A stretch of DNA of 64,000 nt from Caccoplasma_A sp045587545 (GCA_045587545.1 JAZNCN010000005.1:78708-142707), one strand, 5' to 3'; shown: positions 36,524 through 45,021, numbered from the stretch's first letter. Numbers and translations are program-made. Notes: a model not told the origin generated them from the letters alone.

Positions 36524-36807
36524 TATTCTATTATCTTTTTAAGTACCAATAATGTATATATTGACTCTGCATCTTTATCAAAACAATCATTAATAAGCAT
36601 TAATACATCATGTATCCCTTTTTCTAATTCCTTTATAAACCGTAATGCAGACTCGTTGCTTTTAAAGTTTGCTAATAACAATGAGTCAAAAAGAGTATTA
36701 TAAAACATAACATCTTTCCCATTTATAGAATATTCAACATGCTGAGATAAATAATAAAGATTTATATTCTCTTTGCTGAAATAATTAGAATACAATATAT
36801 TTCGCAT
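36523..36807 (-). CDS. Small protein of unknown function coupled to maturase B
   Basis: 94 residues, largely helical (LALRFIKELEKGIHDVLMLINDCF), with a short N-terminal beta-like part (NLYYLSQHVEYSINGKDVMFYN) that resembles openings of peptide-modification partner proteins. No signal peptide or membrane segment. One-base overlap (TAATG) with maturase B suggests the two act together, for example as leader-binding subunit. No family recognised. Confidence 0.7.
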   Translation of the reverse strand: MRNILYSNYFSKENINLYYLSQHVEYSINGKDVMFYNTLFDSLLLANFKSNESALRFIKELEKGIHDVLMLINDCFDKDAESIYTLLVLKKIIE

Positions 36808-36834
36808 AATTAATTTTTATTATGAATAATAACT

Positions 36835-37689
36835 TTAAATATTTTTTTTACAAAACCCATTTTTTAGATGTGGACAAATATCTATATCTTGTAAAACAGT
36901 AAACCCTGTCGTTTTAATATTTCCCAATAGTTTACCATTACAATATACAATATCCCCTTTTTCCGTAATTCTAATATATCTAAAACCATCAAAACAGCGA
37001 GTTCCATAGATTGGGTTATTTGCAAATTCCCACCAATTATCAATACTAACATTATTTTCACATGCTATTTTGAATTTTTTCTTATCTATTAATGACATTT
37101 TTTCTATTGAATTAATAACCATATTCTTCATCATAGAAAACTGCCTATCATTGTACGATTCTGGATATTTAACTCCTCGTTCAACACCTCTCATCAACTT
37201 TGGTAATAAAATAACTCCTTGACTTTGATAATCCTTTATAAAATCAGATATCTGTTCAAATTCGTCAGGCATCATTACAATTGTCGCGTAAACAAAAAAA
37301 CCAGCTTCTCTAAGAGCCATATAGTGCCGAATAAAAGGCTTCATGTGTTGTTTCCTATAAGGATAATGTACACTTGCATTTATAAATATAAATTTTTCAG
37401 ATTTGACCTTTTCTATAAAAGTATTTACAGGTATAGTTAAATTGGTATTCATACTTATATAATGGCCTTTTTGCTCAAGTTTGATGCATAAATCAATAAT
37501 ATTTGGGACAAGAAAAGGCTCACCTCCTGTTAAATGGAATAATATAGGCTCACTTATATTATCAATAAAAGAATAATCAACTGATTTGCATTCTGCATTT
37601 CTTGTATCAGCATTTTGTAAACAATAATAACAGTTAAGATTACACTTTTCTGTCAATATCCAATCAACTATTCTATTAACTTGGATCAT
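36835..37689 (-). CDS. Radical SAM enzyme A
   Basis: 284 residues. Cluster Cys16-x3-Cys20-x2-Cys23 (CNLNCYYC) and LTGGEPFLVP near 55. Central TIM-barrel features follow. The C-terminus has few cysteines (GTRCFDGFRYIR, CNGKLLG, CPHLKNGFCKKN), enough for at most one extra cluster. Different in sequence from enzymes C and E. Its 5' end overlaps the 3' end of the channel gene by 14 bases, so it belongs to the same transcript. Confidence 0.83.
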   Translation of the reverse strand: MIQVNRIVDWILTEKCNLNCYYCLQNADTRNAECKSVDYSFIDNISEPILFHLTGGEPFLVPNIIDLCIKLEQKGHYISMNTNLTIPVNTFIEKVKSEKFIFINASVHYPYRKQHMKPFIRHYMALREAGFFVYATIVMMPDEFEQISDFIKDYQSQGVILLPKLMRGVERGVKYPESYNDRQFSMMKNMVINSIEKMSLIDKKKFKIACENNVSIDNWWEFANNPIYGTRCFDGFRYIRITEKGDIVYCNGKLLGNIKTTGFTVLQDIDICPHLKNGFCKKNI

Positions 37690-38824
37690 TTATATATTCT
37701 TTTAATGTGTCATCAACAATATTGTATACTACAATGTTATTATCTTCTTTTTTTGTTTCTATCTTATCAATTAATTCTTTCTCAATATTCATGCCCATGA
37801 GTCTTATTTTCATATTTATATCACTCCAATCTATCCATTTACATGCTGTTGAAAATATCAACCAATCAGCGCCTAAACAAATAAATACCTCAAAAAACTC
37901 TGTCTTAAGATCAAATCCACACTCAGATAAATATTTAGTTAAATCACGATGAACCAATCCTTTTATATCAGAACAATTATAATGAAGTCTTGGACCTTCA
38001 GTATAGATGTCTTTTATTCTTTTAAGTGTTATATTACTTTGCTCTATGGCTATAATTCTATTACTTTCTCTATATTTTTCAATAAGGCGTTTCCCGATGC
38101 TTCCTACTCCTAGAATAATTATATTACCATTATTTATGGACGGCAAAGAATTCATAACTAATTCTGAAAAATTGAATACTTTAAACCCATTTTCTTCATT
38201 CGAAAGAAACTTTATAATATTTTTATTATCTAACTGCTCAATTCTTACTGATTTCTTAATATTGTTTCCCAACTTTAATTTTATTAACTGCATACAAACA
38301 AGGATATTAATATAATCGCTTCCTGTTGATATAATTATCTCAGAAGCATTCTTTACCCTCGCCTCCAATAAAGTTGATAGTAAAGACGCATCCTTTTTTA
38401 TATGAATTTCATTCAATGAAATAATAGGATTATTAATAGCTGGATCAATTACAATTACCTTCTTTTTTTGAGCGATTATCTTTTTTACAATATGCTTGCC
38501 TGTAAATCCATATCCACATACAACTACATGATTATTGAAAAATCTCATGCATAACCATTTCCAGCCTTCATGTGATAAAGAATAAATTAATTGAATTCCT
38601 CCACATATTACAACTATAGGTGCTAAAAAACGAGCGATATTAATACTCAAGCAGGTCTCTGGAGATGAGCTGCCTAATGTAAATAACTGCATTGTTTTAT
38701 ATAGTGCATCAAAAAATGAATATCCTTCATCATCATGGACGCACAGGTATCCATACATCGCACATATTACTGTTATTACTGCAAATATGATTATCCAAAC
38801 AATAAGTTTTTTTCTAAAAAACAT
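37676..38824 (-). CDS. Channel-like membrane protein with two RCK (TrkA-N) domains
   Basis: 382 residues. Two membrane helices (~6-28 and ~64-84) flank a pore-like re-entrant segment, then two Rossmann nucleotide-binding domains: VVVCGYGFTGKHI (GYGFTG at 104-109) and IIILGVGSIGKRL (GVGSIG at 239-244). This is the plan of RCK-gated potassium channels, but the filter position reads FTLGSSSPET (48-57) instead of TVGYGD, so potassium selectivity is doubtful. Overlaps radical SAM gene A by 14 bases. Its role in a peptide-maturation operon is unknown. Confidence 0.8.
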   Translation of the reverse strand: MFFRKKLIVWIIIFAVITVICAMYGYLCVHDDEGYSFFDALYKTMQLFTLGSSSPETCLSINIARFLAPIVVICGGIQLIYSLSHEGWKWLCMRFFNNHVVVCGYGFTGKHIVKKIIAQKKKVIVIDPAINNPIISLNEIHIKKDASLLSTLLEARVKNASEIIISTGSDYINILVCMQLIKLKLGNNIKKSVRIEQLDNKNIIKFLSNEENGFKVFNFSELVMNSLPSINNGNIIILGVGSIGKRLIEKYRESNRIIAIEQSNITLKRIKDIYTEGPRLHYNCSDIKGLVHRDLTKYLSECGFDLKTEFFEVFICLGADWLIFSTACKWIDWSDINMKIRLMGMNIEKELIDKIETKKEDNNIVVYNIVDDTLKEYINDPS

Positions 38825-38882
38825 ACATAATATATAAATAGGTCTACTCTATTATAGCTTTTCGGATTCCGCTTTATTATTT

Positions 38883-39056
38883 TCAAGGAATAAATACTTG
38901 TGCAGTAACACCTCTATATGCCACACAATTTCCCAAATTATCCGTATATATCTTCGCGGACGAACATATATTAGCTTTTATTACCTCTATTATCTCTTTC
39001 TCATTTCTAGATGGGGAATCAGTATGTAATATTTCTTCTAATAATGGGATATTCAT
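38883..39056 (-). pseudogene. 57-residue ORF resembling the N-terminus of an M42 aminopeptidase
   Basis: Open frame from ATG 39056 to TGA 38883. The start (LLEEILHTDSPSRNEKEII) and the block TDNLGNCVAYRG line up with LTKVLDIPTPSGFEREGQK and DTLGNVVAHKN of the M42 protein at 30485-31522, so this is probably the remnant of a second M42 gene. The metal-binding regions are absent. A short functional peptide is possible but less likely. Confidence 0.5.
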
Positions 39057-39140
39057 TATTTTATAGATATTAATAACATATTTTTGTGCAATACTTTACT
39101 TCTATTGGATTTTCGGTTTACTCCAATTTATGTTTACAAA

Positions 39141-39533
39141 TTAATCATCTAATCCGTTTAACGTCCAAGTTGTTACTTTTCCACACCTTTTACAACGTGT
39201 AGTAACGACTGAATAATTATCATCAATTATTTCTAAATCATCATAACCACATTTAGTACACTCTAATGTACACTTCTTTCCCCCTCTTCGGATTATAGTT
39301 TCTTTTGAACCACTTAAAAAAAGCCAATATACTGCATAAAATCCTATGATAAATACCAATAATGCTTTCCACCAACTAAAAAATATCCACACTATAATAG
39401 AAGCCACTATTATAAGTATATATCCTATCCAATCTAATACTTGATATTTACCTCTTAATCTTATGCATATTTTGCGAATTATAATAAAAGCTATTATAAA
39501 TATTATTAAGCTAACCCATACACTCATAATCAA
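39141..39533 (-). CDS. Membrane protein with C-terminal zinc ribbon
   Basis: 130 residues. Three hydrophobic helices (~3-21, ~35-53, ~55-72) are followed by a cytosolic tail with CTKCGYDD and CKRCGKVT, a four-cysteine zinc ribbon. No family recognised. May lie in the same transcript as its upstream neighbour at 39589 (55-base gap). Confidence 0.65.
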   Translation of the reverse strand: MIMSVWVSLIIFIIAFIIIRKICIRLRGKYQVLDWIGYILIIVASIIVWIFFSWWKALLVFIIGFYAVYWLFLSGSKETIIRRGGKKCTLECTKCGYDDLEIIDDNYSVVTTRCKRCGKVTTWTLNGLDD

Positions 39534-39588
39534 TTCTTAAAAGTTTTATTTTGTTTATTATCATATACTAACACGCCGTTATTCATTT

Positions 39589-40305
39589 CTATTCTGTAAA
39601 TTTTGGTATGTTATATTTGCTCCATATAGAGGTGTTAATATTAAACTCTTCTTGCTTACCTCTAATCAATGCTGAGTGTGCAAAAATAGGTTGCAAATAC
39701 TTAGTCATAGGTTTATTTACTATTGTACCCTCCTCTATATCTTTACTTAATTCACTTTTGTCGCTATGCACTAATATTTTTAAGTCTTCTCCTAATATAT
39801 ACTCATATAAATTATAACACGCCAATAGCCCATCTATGTAAAGCATACCCTTTTCAAGGGTATCATTAGGATATATGCCTCTCAATTTCTCATCATGAAT
39901 TTCCAAAATCTTTAATTTTTCATCTACACTTAAAGTAGGATTAGTCATAAAATTGATAAACAAATTAAAGTATTTATCACGCAGTTCTTCGGTTGGGAAG
40001 TTTTCCGCAACATGATCATAAAACCAAATTGTCTGTTCATATGTACACTTTTGCCCTACATTTGTCAAAAATTTTGCGTCAGACTCTTTTACCTCTCCGT
40101 TTTTCTCATCTTCGTTTCCTACGTTATTTTTAATGTCGGTTTTTTTTATAAAGAACCATATCCAATAGATAATAAATGCAAAAGGAACGATGAAGAATGC
40201 TATCGTAATAATTAATTTCAAAAAGAATTTAATATTAACTCGTAGCCACATGTGAGCAATTGTTCCAACAGACAAAACAATCCATATCAAATTTAATGCA
40301 TTCAT
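39589..40305 (-). CDS. Membrane-anchored protein of unknown function
   Basis: About 238 residues from ATG 40305 (MNALNLIWIV); a TTG at 40317 would add four residues. Two N-terminal membrane helices (~4-20 and ~26-50) are followed by a charged linker and a helical soluble domain (KCTYEQTIWFYDHVAENF, LSVDEKLKILEIHDEKLRGIYP). No enzyme motif or family recognised. It is the first well-supported gene downstream of the invertible promoter cassette in the minus direction. Confidence 0.65.
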   Translation of the reverse strand: MNALNLIWIVLSVGTIAHMWLRVNIKFFLKLIITIAFFIVPFAFIIYWIWFFIKKTDIKNNVGNEDEKNGEVKESDAKFLTNVGQKCTYEQTIWFYDHVAENFPTEELRDKYFNLFINFMTNPTLSVDEKLKILEIHDEKLRGIYPNDTLEKGMLYIDGLLACYNLYEYILGEDLKILVHSDKSELSKDIEEGTIVNKPMTKYLQPIFAHSALIRGKQEEFNINTSIWSKYNIPKFTE

Positions 40306-40334
40306 AATTTTAAACAACTAAAAAAACTTATATA

Positions 40335-40505
40335 CTACACCTTAAAAAGCAGATTATATTCTTTGAGGAATACCATCATAAACATACTAATAACCGCTAA
40401 AGCAATTCTTATATTGGTTTTATTCTCCTTTATTAATAAAGCCTTAAAGCCACTACCAATAAGACTGAACAATCGTACTATAAGTGCAAAAACGAGTTTA
40501 ATCAA
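40335..40505 (-). CDS. Possible small two-helix membrane peptide next to the invertible cassette
   Basis: 56 residues from TTG 40505 (MIKLVFALIVRLFSLIGSG), with AGAGG nine bases upstream inside the inverted repeat; TTG 40514 would add three residues. Two hydrophobic segments are separated by a KENKTN turn. No ATG is available, so translation is uncertain. The frame begins immediately outside the left inverted repeat, so it would be the first ORF transcribed if the promoter flipped. Confidence 0.4.
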   Translation of the reverse strand: MIKLVFALIVRLFSLIGSGFKALLIKENKTNIRIALAVISMFMMVFLKEYNLLFKV

Positions 40506-40515
40506 ATAAATCAAC

Positions 40516-40532
40516 CTCTCTTCGTAAGAGAA
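40516..40532 (+). repeat. Left inverted repeat of the invertible cassette
   Basis: CTCTCTTCGTAAGAGAA, an exact reverse complement of 40702-40718. The core CTCTT-CG-TAAGAG is itself nearly palindromic, as tyrosine recombinase sites usually are. Confidence 0.85.
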
Positions 40533-40654
40533 GTTTATCGCTTATTTTTTATCTGAGACTTAATGTTTTGCGTTAGAAAATACTGTTGATTTGCTTTAGA
40601 ATTAAGACTTAGTCTTATATATTTTTTTATTTTGGAAAAATTTATTCTATATAA

Positions 40655-40688
40655 TTTGGCATAATTAGCATTAATTTATGTACCTTTG
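40655..40688 (+). promoter_or_regulatory. Promoter inside the invertible cassette (points away from the operon)
   Basis: TTTG at 40655-40658 and TACCTTTG at 40681-40688 match the Bacteroidetes -33 and -7 elements; the 22-base spacing is one base more than usual. In this orientation it transcribes rightward, into the 3' end of the recombinase gene on the antisense strand. Inversion would aim it leftward at the membrane-protein and radical SAM operon. I saw no TAnnTTTG on the opposite strand of the segment. Confidence 0.65.
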
Positions 40689-40701
40689 TCAAAGTAACAA
40701 T

Positions 40702-40718
40702 TTCTCTTACGAAGAGAG
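40702..40718 (-). repeat. Right inverted repeat of the invertible cassette
   Basis: TTCTCTTACGAAGAGAG, exact inverse of the left copy; flanking bases outside the 17-bp core diverge. It ends 28 bases before the recombinase stop codon. Confidence 0.85.
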
Positions 40719-40745
40719 TTTTTATTTTTCTCATCTATCAATTAG

Positions 40746-41954
40746 TTATATCAACTTCAATATCATATTATTAGCCTTGTCTATTGCTACTGTATCTAAC
40801 GACGCAAGATAGATGCGTGTTGTTGCTTCTGAATTGTGTCCCATTCCCTCACTTATTACTGACAATGGTACATTTTTATTTTTAGCTATACTTGCCCACG
40901 CATGCCGAGCAACGTACATTGTAAGAGGTACTGATATCTCTAACTTTTTACCTATAATTTTAAGACTATGATTAATATTGTGTGCGGCATAAATATATTG
41001 CTTTCGCTCCTCAATATTACTAATAGGCTTGATTATTGGCAGTAGATATAAGGAGGTTGTATTATCATATTTTTCTACTATGTCCTGCATACATTTTTCC
41101 CATCTGATATAAAGCTGTTGTCCCGTCTTGCGCCTACGATACGATAGCACACCATTTGATAAATCTTTTTTACGCAGATATGCCATATCTACAAACGACA
41201 TTCCTCGTGTATAAAACGAAAATAGAAACATATCGCGAGCAAATTCAAAAGTTGGCTTTGCTGAAAAATCAAGTTCCTTAATTTTTTTGATAATTTTAAG
41301 TGATACTGCTCTTTTTGTGGTTTTATCAATTCCTGTATAAACATTCTTAAATGGTTTTTTATCAAAAATCAAACCCTTTTCTACTGCACGATTATATATT
41401 GCTCTAAGATTCCGCATATAAAATGATGAAGTATTTGGAGTAACTCCTCTATTTCGTAAATAGATTTCATATCTTTTTATCATATCTGAGTCTATATCTT
41501 TCATATCTATATCTTCTCCCTCTCTAAATCGTTTTAGACTACGGAGTGCTGATGCATATGTTTCGGACAAACGTATCTTACCCAACGTTTTTTGGTTGGC
41601 AATTAAACGTTCCATAAATAAGAATAATTTGTTTTCTGTGGCATAAATTAAAAATTGTTCTGTAATATCATTGGTTGTATATTCTTTTTCATTATATTCC
41701 ATTCTGAAAATAATTGTTTGAAGATATTTTATATCTGTACGGATATTATTTCTTATCTTCATTAATTGCGATATCCTTTCTTCATTGTTTTTTGACAATA
41801 CCACATCTGACATATCTGAATCCCATTCATTAACATAAAGGTGGTAATTTGTCTTTATCTGACGTACTACACAATTATGTACTACTTGATAAATAATTAT
41901 GCCTTCGCTACTTTCAATTTTTGATTTTCTGAATTTTACTTTTATTGTTGCCAT
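40746..41954 (-). CDS. Tyrosine recombinase (integrase/invertase family)
   Basis: 402 residues in the usual three parts: arm-type N-terminal domain (~1-100), SAM-like core-binding domain (~105-205), catalytic domain (~215-402). Catalytic Arg in FYTRGMSFVDMAYL near 250, the H-x-x-R box as YVARHAWAS near 348, a late His in GMGHNSEATTRIY and nucleophile Tyr just after it (near 382). This Bacteroidetes family includes both transposon integrases and the local promoter invertases of B. fragilis. Its position beside a perfect inverted-repeat promoter cassette favours the invertase role. Confidence 0.9.
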   Translation of the reverse strand: MATIKVKFRKSKIESSEGIIIYQVVHNCVVRQIKTNYHLYVNEWDSDMSDVVLSKNNEERISQLMKIRNNIRTDIKYLQTIIFRMEYNEKEYTTNDITEQFLIYATENKLFLFMERLIANQKTLGKIRLSETYASALRSLKRFREGEDIDMKDIDSDMIKRYEIYLRNRGVTPNTSSFYMRNLRAIYNRAVEKGLIFDKKPFKNVYTGIDKTTKRAVSLKIIKKIKELDFSAKPTFEFARDMFLFSFYTRGMSFVDMAYLRKKDLSNGVLSYRRRKTGQQLYIRWEKCMQDIVEKYDNTTSLYLLPIIKPISNIEERKQYIYAAHNINHSLKIIGKKLEISVPLTMYVARHAWASIAKNKNVPLSVISEGMGHNSEATTRIYLASLDTVAIDKANNMILKLI

Positions 41955-42065
41955 ATCATAAATTAAATTTTATTTATTATGATTAATTTAATGATACTCT
42001 GCTCTATATTATTATATATGGTGCTACTCTTTTTATAATAAATATTTAGTGAAGATATGATACAA

Positions 42066-42104
42066 ACAGAGCGAGGAGCATGATAATCATGCTCCTCGCT
42101 CTGT
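42066..42104 (-). terminator. Strong hairpin between the GH84 gene and the recombinase gene
   Basis: ACAGAGCGAGGAGCATGA pairs perfectly over 18 bp with its complement around a three-base TAA loop, 18 bases after the GH84 stop; TTTG follows on the minus strand. It insulates the recombinase from GH84 transcription. Confidence 0.7.
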
Positions 42105-42122
42105 TGTTTTGTTAAGTAATTA

Positions 42123-44858
42123 TTAATACTTATATATTATTTCGCATATCTCTTTGTTGCCTTTCATTTGTAACTTTTTGGTGGTGCTTTGTGGTGCAAA
42201 TGAGAAGTAAAGCGATGCCGGTGTCTCTTTTTGAAGTTCTTCTCCGCCTTCGGTTAATTGAACTACTTCTACTCCTTCTGCTGAGCGCATTAGGATTGTA
42301 CACTCTTTTACTCCATCGGGTATGATTATTTCAACTGTTCCCTCGCTCTTGTATGTTGTTGCCAAGTTCCCGTCAAATAAATTTTCTGTTCCATTTGCTC
42401 CTGAAAGGTTTGCTGTTACATCAAATTTATCCATCTTCATTGGCACTACTGCTGATGTCGAATTTATATATCTTACATAACGGCATGGTGACGGTGTTGT
42501 ACTCCATTTCTCGCCATCTTGTGAATACTCTACTGTTAGATTTGCATTGAATTTGGCATCAATGGCTGTTATTGCTGCAATGTACGGAAGTTCTATTCCT
42601 ACATATTCGCCAGGATTCATATCAATAAATTCCAATACTCGTTTAACTGTTATTTGGTCTTTAAAGGTTGTTACGCGGTTTGATGCCAATCGTGGCATAT
42701 TTGTATATATTGTTGCTTCGCGTTTAACAGGGTTTACTTCAAATGAGCGTACTGCAACCCAATTCTCTCGTGATGAGTCGTCAAGACGTGCCAAACGTAC
42801 GTATTGTGCTTGAACGGGTATGCCTTCCCAAATAACATCATACACTCCATTTATATTATCGCGTAAGATTTGCCAATTTTCTCCGTCAAGTGAGTACTCA
42901 AGACGTGCCATATCAAAGTAATCGACATCGTTTGGCACGTTGCGTCCTTGATTTATGACAACCTTTTTAACATCGGTTACCTCGCCTAAGTCTATTCCGA
43001 ACCAACTGCCATCTTTTTGTGCATCGCCCGATGTATAGAAGCTGTTTATATCGCCATCAAACATTGGTTTTACTTGTGTGGTTGCAAGATTGGCAAATGT
43101 TCCTATTGCTTTGCGTACTGGTAATGGCTTGCCCGATAATGTTGATACATATTTATTTATCAACGCATCGTTTGCATCATCAATAAATGGTTGTAGTTTA
43201 AGAGTTCCCGATTTGTGTGCAAGGTATGCTGCTTGTTCTTCGTCTGTCATACGATTTTCTTCGTATAGGTTCCAAAACTTCTCATACTCGCCTGCCTCAT
43301 ATAGTTTAATCAACTGTAAAGTTTTTTGTCCGCGAATACCCAACTTCTCAAACTCTACTAACCATGGGTGCAATTCTGCAGCCAATGCTCTATTTTCGCA
43401 CAATGAGTCAATTATGGCAGATGCCTCCTCTACTCTCTTGAACTCTGCCATAAGGGCATCGTATTGTTGTTGTGTATAGTTATCAATTGTAAAGGTTTCG
43501 GTCTCCCACGACTCGTCGCGACGATAACCTGTTTCTGTATCGCAAGAGTGCATTGCAAAGGTACGATATGCTTCTTTTGCCGCCGGCATTAACTCTTGTA
43601 AGCCTGCCTCCCAATTTTTCATGGGTTCGTATGCTTTAATGTTCCATGTGTAATCGGCTACGCCATAAAGTGCCAATTTTGAAGCCTCGCCATGTTCCAT
43701 GGGGTTACTTACAAATCCTGCAATTGTTGCTGTTGTTGCAGTGCTATCTAAACCATAAACAGGACCTTGCAATATAAGGTTGCGAACATAATCGGTAACA
43801 GGATAGTTCCACCAAATGAACGATGGGCGTTTGATACGCTCACTTACCCAATCGAGAGTTTCGGGAGTAATATCGCCACAAACAAAATCGCCTGTCCACA
43901 TAACGTGAATTGATGGGTGCAATACCTTTCCTAATAGTGCCAAATAGCCGTCAGGTGCGGGGTTAGCCCATAGTTTTGTGTAGTCTGTAGGACATATTAT
44001 AAGTGGTGCTACATCGCCTTTAACTTCTACAAATTCAGTGTGCAAGCGGTTAAGAAGTTGTGCCTGCATATCGGGGCGTGTTCCTATTCCTGAGATATCG
44101 TCAAAGAAGAGAGCAAATGAGCGAATTCCCAAATCATACATTGCCTCAAATTTGTTGTATAGTTTCTTATAATCGCTCTCTGTCCATTGAATATCTTTTC
44201 CCGGGTGTATTGCCCAGATGAAATCAACGTAGTTACGTTTTGAAGCCTCAACCAACTCTTTTATTTTTTGTGCCTCCTCTTCAGGGTACGGCAAACGCCA
44301 ATATGGTGAACTATGATATGGGTCATCTTTAGGCCCGTACAGGTATGAGTTCATTTTGAACTTACCATAAAAATCGATAAGAGAAACTCGTGTTGCATGC
44401 GACCATGGGTTTCCGTAAAAACCCTCAACTACTCCGCGATATGGCATATCGGGATAGTCGGTTATTGTCATATATGGAATTGCTTTCTCTACTGCCAATT
44501 GGCGCAAAGTTTGAACTGCATAAAATGCTCCTCGTTCGTCGTAAGCCGAAACTACGATACCATCTGCCGATACTTTTAGTATATATGCTCCACTCTTAGC
44601 AAGTGTTGTATCAGTTTGAGCAAGGTTTTCGTCAACGATTATTGACATAGGTACTCCCTCTTGAGTAACATTTAAATAGGATTTTACCATTTCGGCAACA
44701 TCTCCCTCAACTTTAAAGCCTTTATCAATCTTTAAAGAACCCTTATTTGTCATCTCAATTTTTTGAGGTGTAGGGTTGATACGCACTTTTAACTCATTGG
44801 CGCAACTTATTAAAAACAGCGCACTTAAAGCAATAGATAAAAATTTTAATTTCATCAT
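42123..44858 (-). CDS. GH84 beta-N-acetylglucosaminidase lipoprotein
   Basis: 911 residues. Lipobox LFLISC ends at Cys19. Then a GH20b-like N-terminal domain (~25-120), a GH84 TIM barrel starting YRGVVEGFYGNPWSHATR near 140 with the catalytic Asp pair in FFDDISG near 254, a helical linker, an F5/8-type (CBM32) domain at ~605-705, and a C-terminal beta domain. Relatives (NagJ, BT4395) remove terminal GlcNAc from glycans by substrate-assisted catalysis. The lipoprotein is probably anchored in the outer membrane or periplasm. Monocistronic. Confidence 0.92.
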   Translation of the reverse strand: MMKLKFLSIALSALFLISCANELKVRINPTPQKIEMTNKGSLKIDKGFKVEGDVAEMVKSYLNVTQEGVPMSIIVDENLAQTDTTLAKSGAYILKVSADGIVVSAYDERGAFYAVQTLRQLAVEKAIPYMTITDYPDMPYRGVVEGFYGNPWSHATRVSLIDFYGKFKMNSYLYGPKDDPYHSSPYWRLPYPEEEAQKIKELVEASKRNYVDFIWAIHPGKDIQWTESDYKKLYNKFEAMYDLGIRSFALFFDDISGIGTRPDMQAQLLNRLHTEFVEVKGDVAPLIICPTDYTKLWANPAPDGYLALLGKVLHPSIHVMWTGDFVCGDITPETLDWVSERIKRPSFIWWNYPVTDYVRNLILQGPVYGLDSTATTATIAGFVSNPMEHGEASKLALYGVADYTWNIKAYEPMKNWEAGLQELMPAAKEAYRTFAMHSCDTETGYRRDESWETETFTIDNYTQQQYDALMAEFKRVEEASAIIDSLCENRALAAELHPWLVEFEKLGIRGQKTLQLIKLYEAGEYEKFWNLYEENRMTDEEQAAYLAHKSGTLKLQPFIDDANDALINKYVSTLSGKPLPVRKAIGTFANLATTQVKPMFDGDINSFYTSGDAQKDGSWFGIDLGEVTDVKKVVINQGRNVPNDVDYFDMARLEYSLDGENWQILRDNINGVYDVIWEGIPVQAQYVRLARLDDSSRENWVAVRSFEVNPVKREATIYTNMPRLASNRVTTFKDQITVKRVLEFIDMNPGEYVGIELPYIAAITAIDAKFNANLTVEYSQDGEKWSTTPSPCRYVRYINSTSAVVPMKMDKFDVTANLSGANGTENLFDGNLATTYKSEGTVEIIIPDGVKECTILMRSAEGVEVVQLTEGGEELQKETPASLYFSFAPQSTTKKLQMKGNKEICEIIYKY

Positions 44859-45021
44859 AGTTTATTTTTGTTATTGATTATTTCGTAATTTTTATAGTGT
44901 CTACTTGCAAATATAGGTAATTTATCTGACTCAACAACTTGACTTGGGACAAAATGGTGATAGAATTCAACGATTTCCAAAAAAAATTAAAAACTCTTAC
45001 AACATAATATGCCAACAAAAC

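Larger units (their letters stand above)
40318..40745. other. Invertible cassette region (intergenic)
   Basis: 428 bases between the 39589 gene and the recombinase stop. Contains the small ORF above, a perfect 17-bp inverted repeat pair at 40516-40532 and 40702-40718, and a promoter between them. The 169-bp interior carries no ORF of note. Confidence 0.75.

Noticed and set aside
40746..41954. Recombinase as part of an integrated transposon or phage
   Set aside because: I found no attachment-site duplication, tRNA target or other mobile genes around it; the adjacent inverted-repeat promoter cassette is a simpler explanation.
42066..42104. 18-bp palindrome as another recombination site of the invertase
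   Set aside because: Its sequence shares nothing with CTCTCTTCGTAAGAGAA and it sits where a terminator for the GH84 gene is expected.
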